A DNA stretch of 64,000 nt, from assembly GCF_963678975.1 (NCBI RefSeq), contig NC_089272.1:23935471-23999470 (forward strand). The letters run 5' to 3'. The number at the start of each line of letters is the position of its first letter. Position 1 is the first letter of the stretch. The position numbers were made by a program, and so were the translations under genes. The notes under the pieces were generated by a model. It saw nothing but the letters and a program-made list of their open reading frames with translations, ran no database searches and had not been told where the DNA came from. This DNA comes from Dysidea avara. Its lineage: Eukaryota; Porifera; Demospongiae; Dictyoceratida; Dysideidae. Below are positions 12,630 through 24,100 of this stretch, in pieces.

Positions 12630-13295
12630 CTTGCAACAAAGCAGTTGGTCCAGATGGAATTCCTCCTAGATTATTGAATGAAACAGTGTACGAAATAATG
12701 TTACTGCTTACCTTCATCGATCTTTCAGTCTTTACACCAAGGAAAATTCCATTGAGATTGAAAAGCAGCACATCATGGCATTCTACAAATAAAATAAATA
12801 GAGCAGATCCTTGTGGGAACACATCATTTGTATTTCTTTATTTATACTCACTAGTCCAACCGCAACATCCAGAACACAAATTAACATGCTTTTCACACGG
12901 ATCCAAAACAATTGATAGTTTCCCATTGAAAATTATGTACTGGATACCACTTTACTTTTATACTGGATAAAAATTTGATGAACTGTTTAGTCAGTTCTAC
13001 TTGAAGGCAAAACACCGTTACTAGCACCACTTCAACTCCTCATCTGTGTAAATGATATGACATGTGGAAGTGGGCAAACGAAGCTTTATCCGTCTAAATG
13101 TATCCATTTACCTATAAAAGAAAAAAAAAAGACCTACATAAACATTATCAATCCATGGTCAGCGGATACAGCAAAATACATCTGATTGATGAGGACTTGT
13201 CTTGGAAGGAACACAATATTTGTAGCAAAGCCATTCCTACATTCATTGGAAAATGTGAAGATGGTTTATCCTCATACCTATTCTCTGTGAACTAA
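12630..13295 (+). mobile_element. LINE fragment (CR1/Jockey-like RT), internally deleted
   Basis: At about 12637 the + strand reads KAVGPDGIPPRLLNETVYEI, then a block ending KIPLRLKSSTSWHSTNK and INRADP. This is the fingers segment of non-LTR reverse transcriptase (K-A-x-GPDGI-P-LLKE ... GKIP-DWK). About 400 bp later (13070-13290), YPSKCIHLPI and LIDEDLSWKEHN match the segment near the end of the RT domain (N-x-KC ... LGV-ID--LSW--H). The palm with its YADD box is missing between them, so an internal deletion is likely. Several stops make it a dead copy. Confidence 0.65.
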
Positions 13296-13329
13296 TTTGC
13301 ATATATAATTATTTGTGTACTTATACTCT

Positions 13330-13790
13330 TTTAATCAGTTCTACACAGTAAATTACTATACAACTCAATTCATAAGGCACTCACAGTAGTCATACTCTGG
13401 ATCTTGTGGTTTCAGTCATACCAGAAATGTTTGATTACAAGGCTAAAATGCAGAGGTGCCTTTGACAGACTAAGGAATCATCACTTCCAACAGAAATTCT
13501 ATAACTGTTGAGACAAACTGGGTAGACTTTGAACACTATTATACAGGGAAGAAAAAAAGAGATCATGTTGGTGTCATCTGATAATAGTAAACCTCTAACT
13601 GACAACTTTGACAAAGCAGTTGTCAATATCCAATTAGTTGCTTTCAGCATTCACAAATGAAAATGTAAATTCTCATTAAATGACTTAAATACACTAGACC
13701 TAGCAAGTCTCCTGGTCTAGATGGTATTCCACCAGTCATGTTAAGACACTGCATGTGCTGCAGAAATTACACTGCTGTTAATCTTTGCTC
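13330..13790 (+). mobile_element. Second LINE fragment (RT fingers)
   Basis: SHTLDLVVS near 13405, followed about 290 bp later by RPSKSPGLDGIPPVMLRHC (13695-13755), reproduces the order seen before and in the fingers of CR1/Jockey-like LINEs. A second GxDGIPP block only 1 kb after the first means two separate LINE fragments, not one element. Confidence 0.5.
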
Positions 13791-13799
13791 AACCCATGT

Positions 13800-15640
13800 C
13801 AACAAGAGCTGTTCTGACTTGCTAACTTTACTACAACAAATAAGTCAGTAATTGGATAGATTGCTACAGCCTTTCTTCTAGGAAAACTGGTGGTGTAGGA
13901 AAACAGGTGGTGTAACCTTAGCAGTACGGAGCACATTATTCACCACTCAGATATGAAGCATCTTCAATTTTAAAGCAATATCTGCATGGAATTATGCAGG
14001 TCAAGAGTCTGACTGTCACCTATCATCCTACAGCATCCTGAACCAAATAATTAAATGTTGCTGACACAGAAAGTATAGAGTGTTGTATTTGACACAGAAA
14101 GTATAGAGTGTTGTATTTAAAAAAAAAACATGTTCTACATGGCTGTCAGCATCAGCGTAATCTGGAGTCCCCCAAAGCACATCACTCTCCCACTTAGTGT
14201 ACATTAAAATGATTTCCATTTACAAACAGGCAACAGCATATTTTGTAGCCTTGCAAGACCAACACTAGACCATGCAAGTTCCACATACAAATATATGTAA
14301 CTTTTTCCAGAATGGTTCAAGTTTGATCTCTAAGCTACATTTCTTGAAGATGCAGGTGTCAATGTTATGTCATTATGGATACAAGAATGACTGTATGTAT
14401 TGAGTTCTCATATCTCAACTATTGTACAGCTTGGTAGTTGTTTTGTGGCAACTATAAACATAATATTGTGAACTATATTGTGAATCAGATTACACAATGA
14501 AAGGTCTGACTAAGCTGAGTCAATTTTACTATCTCATTAGCTCACTACCAAGCTATCTGATTGACTGTTTGAGTTATACCACAGTTTAAAGTTGATCAAG
14601 TGGCTAATTATAACAACAGCATACGTTGATCATGTTTTGTGGGTTTTGTGTGTGTATCAAGAGTGTTCCTGTGAATTTCCATGACATGTCAAGTCTGTAG
14701 TTTTGTGCATGGTTATTCTAAAGAATAGTTCATGTGTGTTTCATCATTGTATGTTATCACCTCCAGCCATATATAACCATGAGCACCTAGCAATATTTTT
14801 CTTTATCTAACCAGTAGTCTGTGAAAAGTTCTCAGAAAACTAATTCATAGCCACTTGCACACATACACAGATGCACATATGCAGTGCACCTTTACCCAGC
14901 ATTTATATTATGGCACAACACACAGATACAGTGCAACACTGTTCACACTGATACAGTTTCCTTGGCTTTATCTATACCTGTGCATCTTTGCTTGCAAACC
15001 TGAATATGCAATTATACACATGCACACACATATGCATACGCAACACACTTAAATCTTTCATCATGACTACAGGACTTCTTCTGTAAATACTTTCAGGGTG
15101 ACCATACAATGAATTATTTAATGGCACTGACTGCTTTGGAAAATTAGTCTCTTAATACTTAATAACTTTACCGCGGTGTTATTCATTCAAAACCTAGGAA
15201 TGGTTTTCCAGTCTCTGTGATTTTTCATTTTAATTATACTGCAGAAAAGACAAATGTTTGTCCCTGCTATGTTAACCATTTAGGATATGCTTAGTTATGA
15301 GCAATAGCTCATACAATGAATATGGCAAGAGTTTGCTTAGTGCAACTATGAGATGCTGCCAAAGGACGTAATTCTACCCAATTGGCAAGCTAAATGCACA
15401 CATGCATTCACTATACAAACACAACACTTATCGTACACAGGATACACTGATCAAATGATAACTCCAGGGAGTAAGGTTGGTACTTTTCCCAAATGCATAC
15501 ACAAATGTTACATTCTTGGAAAGCACTACAATGGTCAAGCCAGATATGTATGCATGTATGCATGCATGCATGCATGCACACACACACACACGCACATACA
15601 CACACACACTTGAACTGGAACTGAATTTGAAGCCAGACAT
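13800..15640. other. Non-coding with CA-rich and ATGC simple repeats
   Basis: Nothing gene-like. Around 14850-15050 the sequence is rich in CACA/CATA. At 15547-15610 a (TGCA)n tract passes directly into (CA)n. A 31-bp segment (TTGACACAGAAAGTATAGAG...) is duplicated at 14060-14120. Confidence 0.5.
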
Positions 15641-16717
15641 CCTGGGATGATGCTGTCCAACAGAGGATGTGTCCTCTTTGTCAACGACGAAGACAGGTGG
15701 TAGTACATCTGTGCCTTATAATGTCTTGCTTCCTTTGAAACAATCAATGACAGGTGGTACATATAAATGGTTTATTCAAAGGTAGAGCCATCACATGCTG
15801 ATCAAGTCCTTCATTGCAAAAAATGCTCCATCTGGTATGATGTCGGGCTACTTTATACCAAGTTGACTCATCTACTCAACACTTCTTCATATCCTGACAG
15901 ACCTGTCCCACCAATGGTGCTTAATTGACATCATGAGCAGGGTGCTTCTGAGGGTTTGTTCAAAGGTGGAGCCATCACATGCTGATCAAGTCCTTCATTG
16001 CAATAAATTCTCCATCTGGTATGATGTCGGGCTACTTTATATCAAGATGACTCATCTACTCAATACTTCTTCATATCCTGACAGACCTTGTCTCACCAAC
16101 GGAGCTTAATTGACATCATGAGCAGGGTGCTTCTGAGGGAGCCAACCAAACAATAGCTTCTTGGGTTGCCTTATGTCAGGCATTTGGACAACATGTCCTA
16201 ACCATCTCGATATATACGATGTTAACACTTCACCAATAGACTCAATCATTCCAAATCTGCCAGCTAGCTCAGCAATAGTGAGGTACTCCTTTAGGTCTAC
16301 TAATACCCAAAATGCAACGTATACATCTCCAGTGAAACCTACCCAACTCACTAACCAACTCTAGGGTGGAGCCCATGTTTCAGCACCATAAAATAACACT
16401 TCCAATACAACATATCTTTACACTGTTCTCTTAGTCTCCAGTGTGAAATCTGATGCAGTAAACAAGACTGCCGAATGCTCTGGAAGCTTGTGCAATCCTA
16501 CAACTAACCTCACCAGCTACTCCACCACATGTTTCAACCAATGATGCCAAGTGCTTAAACTGATTAATCACTTCAACTACATACCATCCAATACTAATGG
16601 AACCAAGTCATATTCAGTGAGACCAATCCCAGCAACTAGCAGCTTTGTCTTAGTAATCTCACCAGCTACTTTGTGTATCCTAGCAGCCATGACCAGATCC
16701 TCTCTACAAGAACACAC

Positions 16718-16752
<35 letters not shown>

Positions 16753-16790
16753 CTAAGGACAAGTTGGTGCACAAAAGCAAAATTGGCAAG
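15640..16790 (-). mobile_element. LINE 3' part (RTE-like endonuclease/RT tail)
   Basis: On the minus strand the order is AARIHKVAGEITKTKLLVAG, then HLASLVETCGG and EVRCRIAQASRAFGSL, then SWLVSWVGFTGDV, then RWLGHVVQMPDIRQPKKLLF and GWLPQKHPAHD. This matches the C-terminal half of widespread non-LTR ORFs (KTK-MV ... YLGS ... RI-KA-AAFG-L ... RWLGHV-RMPD-RLPK-LLFGELP). The reading frame breaks several times. A CA microsatellite (16720-16751) interrupts the 5' end, and the tail contains a tandem duplication. Confidence 0.7.
15770..16140. repeat. Tandem duplication of about 182 bp
   Basis: GAGCCATCACATGCTGATCA occurs at about 15785 and 15968, and the copies stay similar to GAGCAGGGTGCTTCTGAGG. 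The duplication lies within the 3' end of the minus-strand LINE. Confidence 0.9.
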
Positions 16791-17130
16791 GTTGCATGAC
16801 CTTTCCCAAGTGCATAAAGAAACAGAACAAGATGTTTATTCCAACAATTGGCAAGATCATTATACCTTGTCTAAATTCACGCATGTACGTACTGTACAAC
16901 ATATCAATTAAATGGAAACTACAAAAGATTATTCTTACATTCTAAGCAAATGGCAAGGTTGCTCTTCCTTGCTCAGGTCCGTGAGGAACAATACATAATT
17001 ATGCTAATATAACTTGGAAACCACATGTACAAAATATGTATGACATGCATCAATTAAATGGAAATATGTACTATTGTCTCCAAGCAATTAGCAAGATTAA
17101 GGTACATACTCAAGTGCATATACACGTACA

Positions 17131-17572
17131 CACATGCAAACACAAGACAAACTGGCTGTGCAAAGAAATTACCACACAATTAAGATATGGACATATGCAC
17201 ATACACACATGCAAACACAAGACAAACTGGCTGTTGAAAGAGATTACCACACAATTAAGATATGGACATATACACGTACACACATGCAAACACAAGACAA
17301 ACTGGCTGTGCAAAGAGATTACCACACAATTAAGATATGGACATATACACGTACACACATGCAAACACAAGACAAACTGGCTGTTGAAAGAGATTACCAC
17401 ACGATTAAGATATGGACATATACACGTACACACATGCAAACACAAGACAAACTGGCTGTGCAAAGAGATTACCACACAATTAAGATATGGACATATGCAC
17501 ATACACACATGCAAACACAAGACAAACTGGCTGTTGAAAGAGATTACTACACAATTAAGATATGGTTTTGCC
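17131..17572. repeat. Tandem array, 75-bp unit in alternating A/B types
   Basis: CACATGCAAACACAAGACAA starts at 17131, 17206, 17281, 17356, 17431 and 17506. Units alternate between CTGGCTGTGCAAAG (A) and CTGGCTGTTGAAAG (B), giving a 150-bp higher-order AB repeat. Because 75 is a multiple of three, long repeat ORFs appear on both strands; they are not genes. Confidence 0.95.
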
Positions 17573-17641
17573 AAATGTGTCAGCTTTTATACATCAAGGC
17601 ACAATCTATTGATGTATTGCTATACATGTAAATTATTTGCT

Positions 17642-18655
17642 CCATGGTTACTTGGAAAAAAAAAAAAAAAAAGGTGATGCATTATGTGGTGTTGTACATA
17701 AGAGCTTATTTTATTAGAGTTATCTTGTACAGAGCTACAGACTTGGTTTGTGGTGGAGGTTTATAGTAAATGCTTTTTGTTGCATTTCACGATTTCTCAC
17801 TCGATATGTTGACGATTTGCTTATAGTAATCAAAGGATGGTTACAAGTATACAATGTCAATGTTAACAATAAAGGCATAATGACTGGACATACCTGCCAA
17901 AATGTAACAGATATCCAGCTTTTCCATCCATGGTTACTTGGAAAAAAAAAAAAAAAAAGAAAAAAAAAATGGTGAAGAGCTTATTTTATTAGAGTTATTT
18001 TGTACAGAGCTACAGACTTGGTTTGTGGTGGAGTCACGATTTCTCACTCGATATGTTCACGATTTGCTTATAGTAATCAGAGGATGGTTACAAGTGTACA
18101 ATGTCAATGTTAACAATAAAGGCATAATGACTGGACATACCTGCCAAAATGTAACAGATATCCAGCTTTTCCATCCATGGTTACTTGGAAAAAAAAAAAA
18201 AAGAAAAAAAAATGGTGAAGAGCTTATTTTATTAGAGTTATTTTGTACAGAGCTACAGACTTGGTTTGTGGTGGAGTCACGATTTCTCACTCGATATGTT
18301 CACGATTTGCTTATAGTAATCAGAGGATGGTTACAAGTGTACAATGTCAATGTTAACAATAAAGGCATAATGACTGGACATACCTGCTAAAATGTAACAG
18401 ATATCCAGCTTTTCCATCCATGGTTACTTGGAAAAAAAAAAAAAGAAAAAAAAAAATGGTGAAGAGCTTATTTTATTAGAGTTATCTTGTACAGAGCTAC
18501 AGACTTGGTTTGTGGTGGAGTCATGATTTCTCACTCGATATGTTCACGATTTGCTTATAGTAATCAGAGGATGGTTACAAGTGTACAATGTCAATGTTAA
18601 CAATAAAGGCATAATGACTGGACATACCTGCTAAAATGTAACAGATATCCAGCTT
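17642..18655. repeat. Tandem array, about 245-bp units with internal poly-A
   Basis: CCATGGTTACTTGG followed by an A-run starts units at 17642, 17929, 18175 and 18419. The first unit is longer (287 bp) because it has extra sequence near 17760. Each unit carries an A-tract of 13-17 bases plus a second A-run. The first unit reads FLTRYVDDLLIVIKGW on +; later units read YVHD. Confidence 0.9.
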
Positions 18656-19139
18656 GTCCATCTTTAGATTAATTGAAACCTGAAGATATTCAAGATTTGT
18701 CCATCTTTAGATTAACCTGAAGATGTCATGTTTTTACATCTTTATATAATCAGAAGATTTTGGAGTAAAACCTAACAAGAAATTCTGATTATACCTGCTG
18801 GAAATGTTGAGTTTCTTGGATTGAAATGTCAATACAGAGTAGAGAACAAAACAAATTATTTGATGCAAATCAAAGGTAAGGATTTTGTGTTAGTAGTAGA
18901 TGTGAATTCATCTGTTGCTATTTTGATATAGATTATTTCAGAACTAACAGGCACAAGCTAAGTGAAACAGAATGTGTCAGTCATCATACATCAATGACAA
19001 GTAGTTTCAACCCACTTGTAGGTGCGTAATAATATAAACCATGTATACATTCCATGTTGTGTGATGAATATTCACTGTTAACTGTAATACACAATTTTTG
19101 TTACAGGTGGACTTGTATTACAACAAACATTTGGAAGTT

Positions 19140-20050
19140 GAGCAACTAGGATGAAGGATCACACAGACATGATTCATTGCCAGCAATACCTGCTGAATTT
19201 CTCAAAGGTGTTTGATACAGTTTCTCACCAACACCTATATTACAAGTTGCATCATTATGGCATTAGAGGCAACCTTCTAGAATGGTTAAAGCAGTTTCTT
19301 TCAGAGAGACATCAATGGGTAATAGTAAACGTTGACCCTGTTGACGTAACATCTGGGATCCAACAGGACACTGTGCTGGCCCCTTACGATTCATAAATGA
19401 CTTACCTAATAATATCATCTCATCGGTCAGACTATATATATGCTGATGATGTCATTCTTTACAGACCCATTCAGAAGAAGAAGACTGTCACTTCTCCTGC
19501 AGGACCCACACACACTAGAAAAGTGTGCAACCAAGTCATTTAACATAATCCTATCCGTTTTCAATACATTTTACACAATTAAGTTATAGTGAAATAGAAC
19601 ACACAAAATACTCAGACATAGTTATTGATTCCAAACTATCATGGTCACAACATATTTGAGAAGTTACCAATAAAGCTAACAAAGTTTTCTACAATGCAAC
19701 CTCTAGGATTGTCCAGTATCTGTCAAGGCCAACTGCTATATATAGTCTCCAATTTTGGAGTATGCTTGGGCACCACACATGCAAAAGGATATATCTAGCA
19801 CTGAGTCAGTACACAGAGATGTGTTGTAAGGTTTCATTATTTCTACCACTCAAGTGTTACAGAAATACTAAACTGGCCAACTCTACTATGCTGATGAGAC
19901 CAACTAAAACTATTACTATGTTAATAATTCAGAATCGTATTGACATACCTGACACCAGTTACATCTACTTATCACCTGCAGGGTCACGCATTGAAGTTTC
20001 AGCAGCCAGCCACTCTTCCAATGCAGTTTGGTGTATTCACATCACTTAAG
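19140..20050 (+). mobile_element. LINE fragment (CR1/Jockey-like RT, palm to C-terminus)
   Basis: LLNFSKVFDTVSHQHLYYKL and HHYGIRGNLLEWLKQFLS, then VTSGIQQDTVLAP (19180-19390), are the RT motif-3/4 region of CR1/L2/Jockey-type LINEs (LDFSKAFDTVPH--LL-KL--YGI-G ... SGVPQGTVLGP). YADDVILY follows near 19440 in a shifted frame. The usual C-terminal landmarks (LEYA-HTQKDI-like and SVTEILNWPTL-like blocks, IDIPDTSY) continue to about 20045. Frameshifts and stops make it a dead 5'-truncated copy. No poly-A tail is obvious. Confidence 0.8.
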
Positions 20051-21180
20051 GGAATAGTGAGCATTTTTAAATTAGACAACTATGTAGCTATAGGTAATGA
20101 ATTATTGTTATAATTAAAGTAGTAAAAACAAAAGTGAAAAATAATATCAGCTGTCAACCTAGAGGATATGTATCAGCTGTTAACTGAATTTTTGAATGAT
20201 TTAACACCTTAAGATATGAGGTGAGAATTTCATGAGGTGGGAAATTCAATCAAACAAAACGAAATAAAATACTTGGTCTGTGGCTATCAAATATAAGGTG
20301 GGAGCCATATTCCTTTCTACTGCTGGTATTTTATGCAGAATTATGTGGGAGCAAGACAGTAATTTTGAAATTAAAGTACGTTTACTGAATTTTCAAATGA
20401 TTTAACACCTCAAGATATGAGGTGAGAATTTCATAAGGTGGGAAATCCAATCAAATACTTAGTCAGTGGCTATCAAACAAGGTGGGAGCCATATTTGTAT
20501 TGTGAAAACTTTAAAGGGCATAAACGCAACTCAATTTAAGAGTAATGTTTTCAATTCTAAAGAATTCAATGGTGAAGTGGCTATAAATCATTCATCTCCT
20601 CCTGGTAAACAAATAGTTGATGGCTGCTAAACAACAGGTGAAGGCAAGCCTGCAGCTATGTATTATTCATAAACACAAACTAAACTGGGTCAATAGATTA
20701 GCTATTTGGTGGCTAAACTGGTGGCAGGTGGTGACAAGCAAAACTTATCAGAATTATGAATCAATTTAGATACTGATGCAAATGCTATCAAAGTTGTGGT
20801 AACCATAGTTTGGTGGCTTTAAAGCAGGAATAAGTCTGTCAAACAGAAGAAATACAATATTTAAGTAGTGGCTACAGTTTTTTTATAGTTGTGGTGATCT
20901 CTTCCAAACTGGTCATACAAGTATCAAATTGATGGCTATTATACACAAGTGGTAGCAGCTAGCTATTATTCAACAGGTGGTGACAAGCAAAAACTTAGAA
21001 AAACCATTATACAGTTAATAATTGTGGTGGCACAAGCAAGAGCTACTGGTATTAGCAATCCTTACAAACAAGCGGCTATTTTTCAGTTGTGGCATACACT
21101 AAGAATTGGCTACAGCTTATATATTATGCAAATTTATATGCATGTGGTGGCAAGGCTGAACCTAACAACATTCCAATGTT
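20050..21180. repeat. Degenerate margin of the 122-bp satellite
   Basis: Words such as GGTGGCTA, GGTGACAAGCAAAA and GGTGGGAGCC recur irregularly. A segment (TTTGAATGATTTAACACCT... GAGGTGAGAATTTCAT) is duplicated at about 20195 and 20390. The words approach those of the regular array that starts near 21180, consistent with decayed edge monomers. Confidence 0.55.
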
Positions 21181-24100
21181 AATGGTAGTGGAAACCCTAA
21201 TTTCTAACAAGCAGGTGGTTATACAATTTCAAACTATTTTATAAAGACTTACAATTTTAACAGTGGTGGCACAAGCAACAGCTACCAATTCATTCCAATG
21301 TTAATGGTAGTGGAAATCCTAATTCCTAACAAGCAGGTGGCTATACAATTTCAAACTATTTTATAAAGGCTTGCAATTTAACAATCTATTTTATAAAGGC
21401 TTGCAATTTAACAATGGTGGCACAAGCAACAGCTACCAATTCATTCCAATGTTAATGGTAGTGGCAATCCTAATTCCTAACAAGCAGGTGGCTATACAAT
21501 TTCAAACTATTTTATAAAGGCTTGCAATTTAACAATCTATTTTATAAAGGCTTGCAATTTAACAATGGTGGCACAAGCAACAGCTACCAATTCATTCCAA
21601 TGCTAATGGTAGTGGCAATCCTAATTCCTAACAAGCAGGTGGCTGCACAATTTCAAACTATTTTATAAAGGCTTGAAATTTAACAATGGTGGCACAAGCA
21701 ACAGCTACCAATTCATTCCAATGTTAATGGTAGTGGCAATCCTAATTCCTAACAAGCAGGTGGCTATACAATTTCAAACTATATTATAAAGGCTTGCAAT
21801 TTAACAATGGTGGCACAAGCAACAGCTGCCGATTCATTCCAATGTTAATGGTAGTGGCAATCCTAATTACTAACAAGCAGGTGGCTATACAATTTCAAAC
21901 TATTTTATAAAGGCTTGCAATTTAACAATCTATTTTATAAAGGCTTGCAATTTAACAACCTATTTTATAATGGCTTGCAATTTAACAATGGTGGCACAAG
22001 CAACAGCTACCAATTCATTCCAATGTTAATGGTAGTGGCAATCCTAATTCCTAACAAGCAGGTGGCTGTACAATTTCAAACTATTTTATAAAGGCTTGCA
22101 ATTTAACAATCTATTTTATAAAGGCTTGCAATTTAACAACCTATTTTATAATGGCTTGCAATTTAACAATGGTGGCACAAGCAACAGCTACCAATTCATT
22201 CCAATGCTAATGGTAGTGGCAATCCTAATTCCTAACAAGCAGGTGGCTATACAATTTCAAACTATTTTATAAAGGTTACAATTTTAACAATGGTGGCACA
22301 AGCAACAGCTACCAATTCATTCCAATGCTAATGGTAGTGGCAATCCTAATTCCTAACAAGCAGGTGGCTGTACAATTTCAAACTATTTTATAAAGGTTAC
22401 AAGTTTAACAATGGTGGCACAAGCAACAGCTACCAATTCATTCCAATGCTAATGGTAGTGGCAATCCTAATTCCTAACAAGCAGGTGGCTATACAATTTC
22501 AAACTATTTTATAAAGGTTACAATTTTAACAATGGTGGCAAAAGCAACAGCTACCAATTCATTCCAATGCTAATGGTAGTGGCTACCAATTCATTCCAAT
22601 GCTAATGGTAGTGGCAATCCTAATTCCTAACAAGCAGGTGGCTGTACAATTTCAAACTATTTTATAAAGGTTACAATTTTAACAATGGTGGCACAAGCAA
22701 CAGCTACCAATTCATTCCAATGTTAATGGTCGTGGCAATCCTAATTCCTAACAAGCAGGTGGCTATACAATTTCAAACTATTTTATAAAGGTTACAATTT
22801 TAACAATGGTGGCACAAGCAACAGCTACCAATTCATTCCAATGCTAATGGTAGTGGCAATCCTAATTCCTAACAAGCAGGTGGCTATACAATTTCAAACT
22901 ATTTTATAAAGGTTACAATTTTAACAATGGTGGCACAAGCAACGGCTACCAATTCATTCCAACATTAATGGTAGAGACAATCCTAATTCCTAACAAGCAG
23001 GTGGCTATATAATTTTATAAAGGCTTACAGTTTTAACATTGGTGGCACAAGCAAGAGCTGCTGATTCGTTCCAATGTTAATGGTAGTGGCAATCCTAATT
23101 CCTAACAAGCAGGTGGCTATACAATTTCAAACCGTTTTATAAAGGCCTACAATTTTAGCAGTGGTGGCACAAGCAAGAGCTGCCGATTCATTCCAACGTT
23201 AATGGTAGCGACAATCCTAATTCTTAACAAGCAGGTGGCTATACAATTTCAAACCGTTTTATAAAGGCTTACAATTTTAGCAGTGGTGGCACAAGCAAGA
23301 GCTGCCGATTCGTTCCAATGTTAATGGTAGTGACAATCCTAATTCCTAACAAGCAGGTGGCTATACAATTTCAAACTATTTTATAAAGGTTACAAGTTTA
23401 ACAATGGTGGCACAAGCAACAGCTACCAATTCATTCCAATGCTAATGGTAGTGGCAATCCTAATTCCTAACAAGCAGGTGGCTATACAATTTCAAACCGT
23501 TTTATAAAGGCTTACAATTTTAGCAGTGGTGGCACAAGCAAGAGCTGCCATTTCATTCCAACGTTAATGGTAGTGACAATCCTAATTCCTAACAAGCAGG
23601 TGGCTATACAATTTCAAACCGTTTTATAAAGGCCTACACTACAATTTTAGCAGTGGTGGCACAAGCAAGGGCTGCCGATTCATTCCAACGTTAATGGTAG
23701 TGGCAATCCTAATTCCTAACAAACAGGTGGCTATACAATTTCAAACCATTTTATAAAGGCTTACAATTTTAGCAGTGGTGGCACAAGCAACAGTTACCGA
23801 TTCATTCCAATGTTAATAGTAGAGGCAATCCTAATTCCTAACAAGCAGGTGGCTATACAATTTTATAAAGGCTTGCAATTTTAACAATAGTGGCACAAGC
23901 AAGAGCTACCGATTCATTCTAATGTTAATGGTAGTGGCAATCCTAATTCCTAACAAGCAGGTGGCTATACAATTTTATAAAGGCTTGCAATTTTAACAAT
24001 GGCGGCACAAGCAAGAACCACCGATTCATTCCAATGTTAATGGTAGCGGCAATCCTAATTCCTAACAAGCAGGTGGCTGTACAATTTTTTTTAAAGGCTT

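Noticed and set aside
17036-17677. Long ORFs on both strands (154-213 residues)
   Set aside because: Produced by the 75-bp repeat, a multiple of three with no stop; no gene signals.
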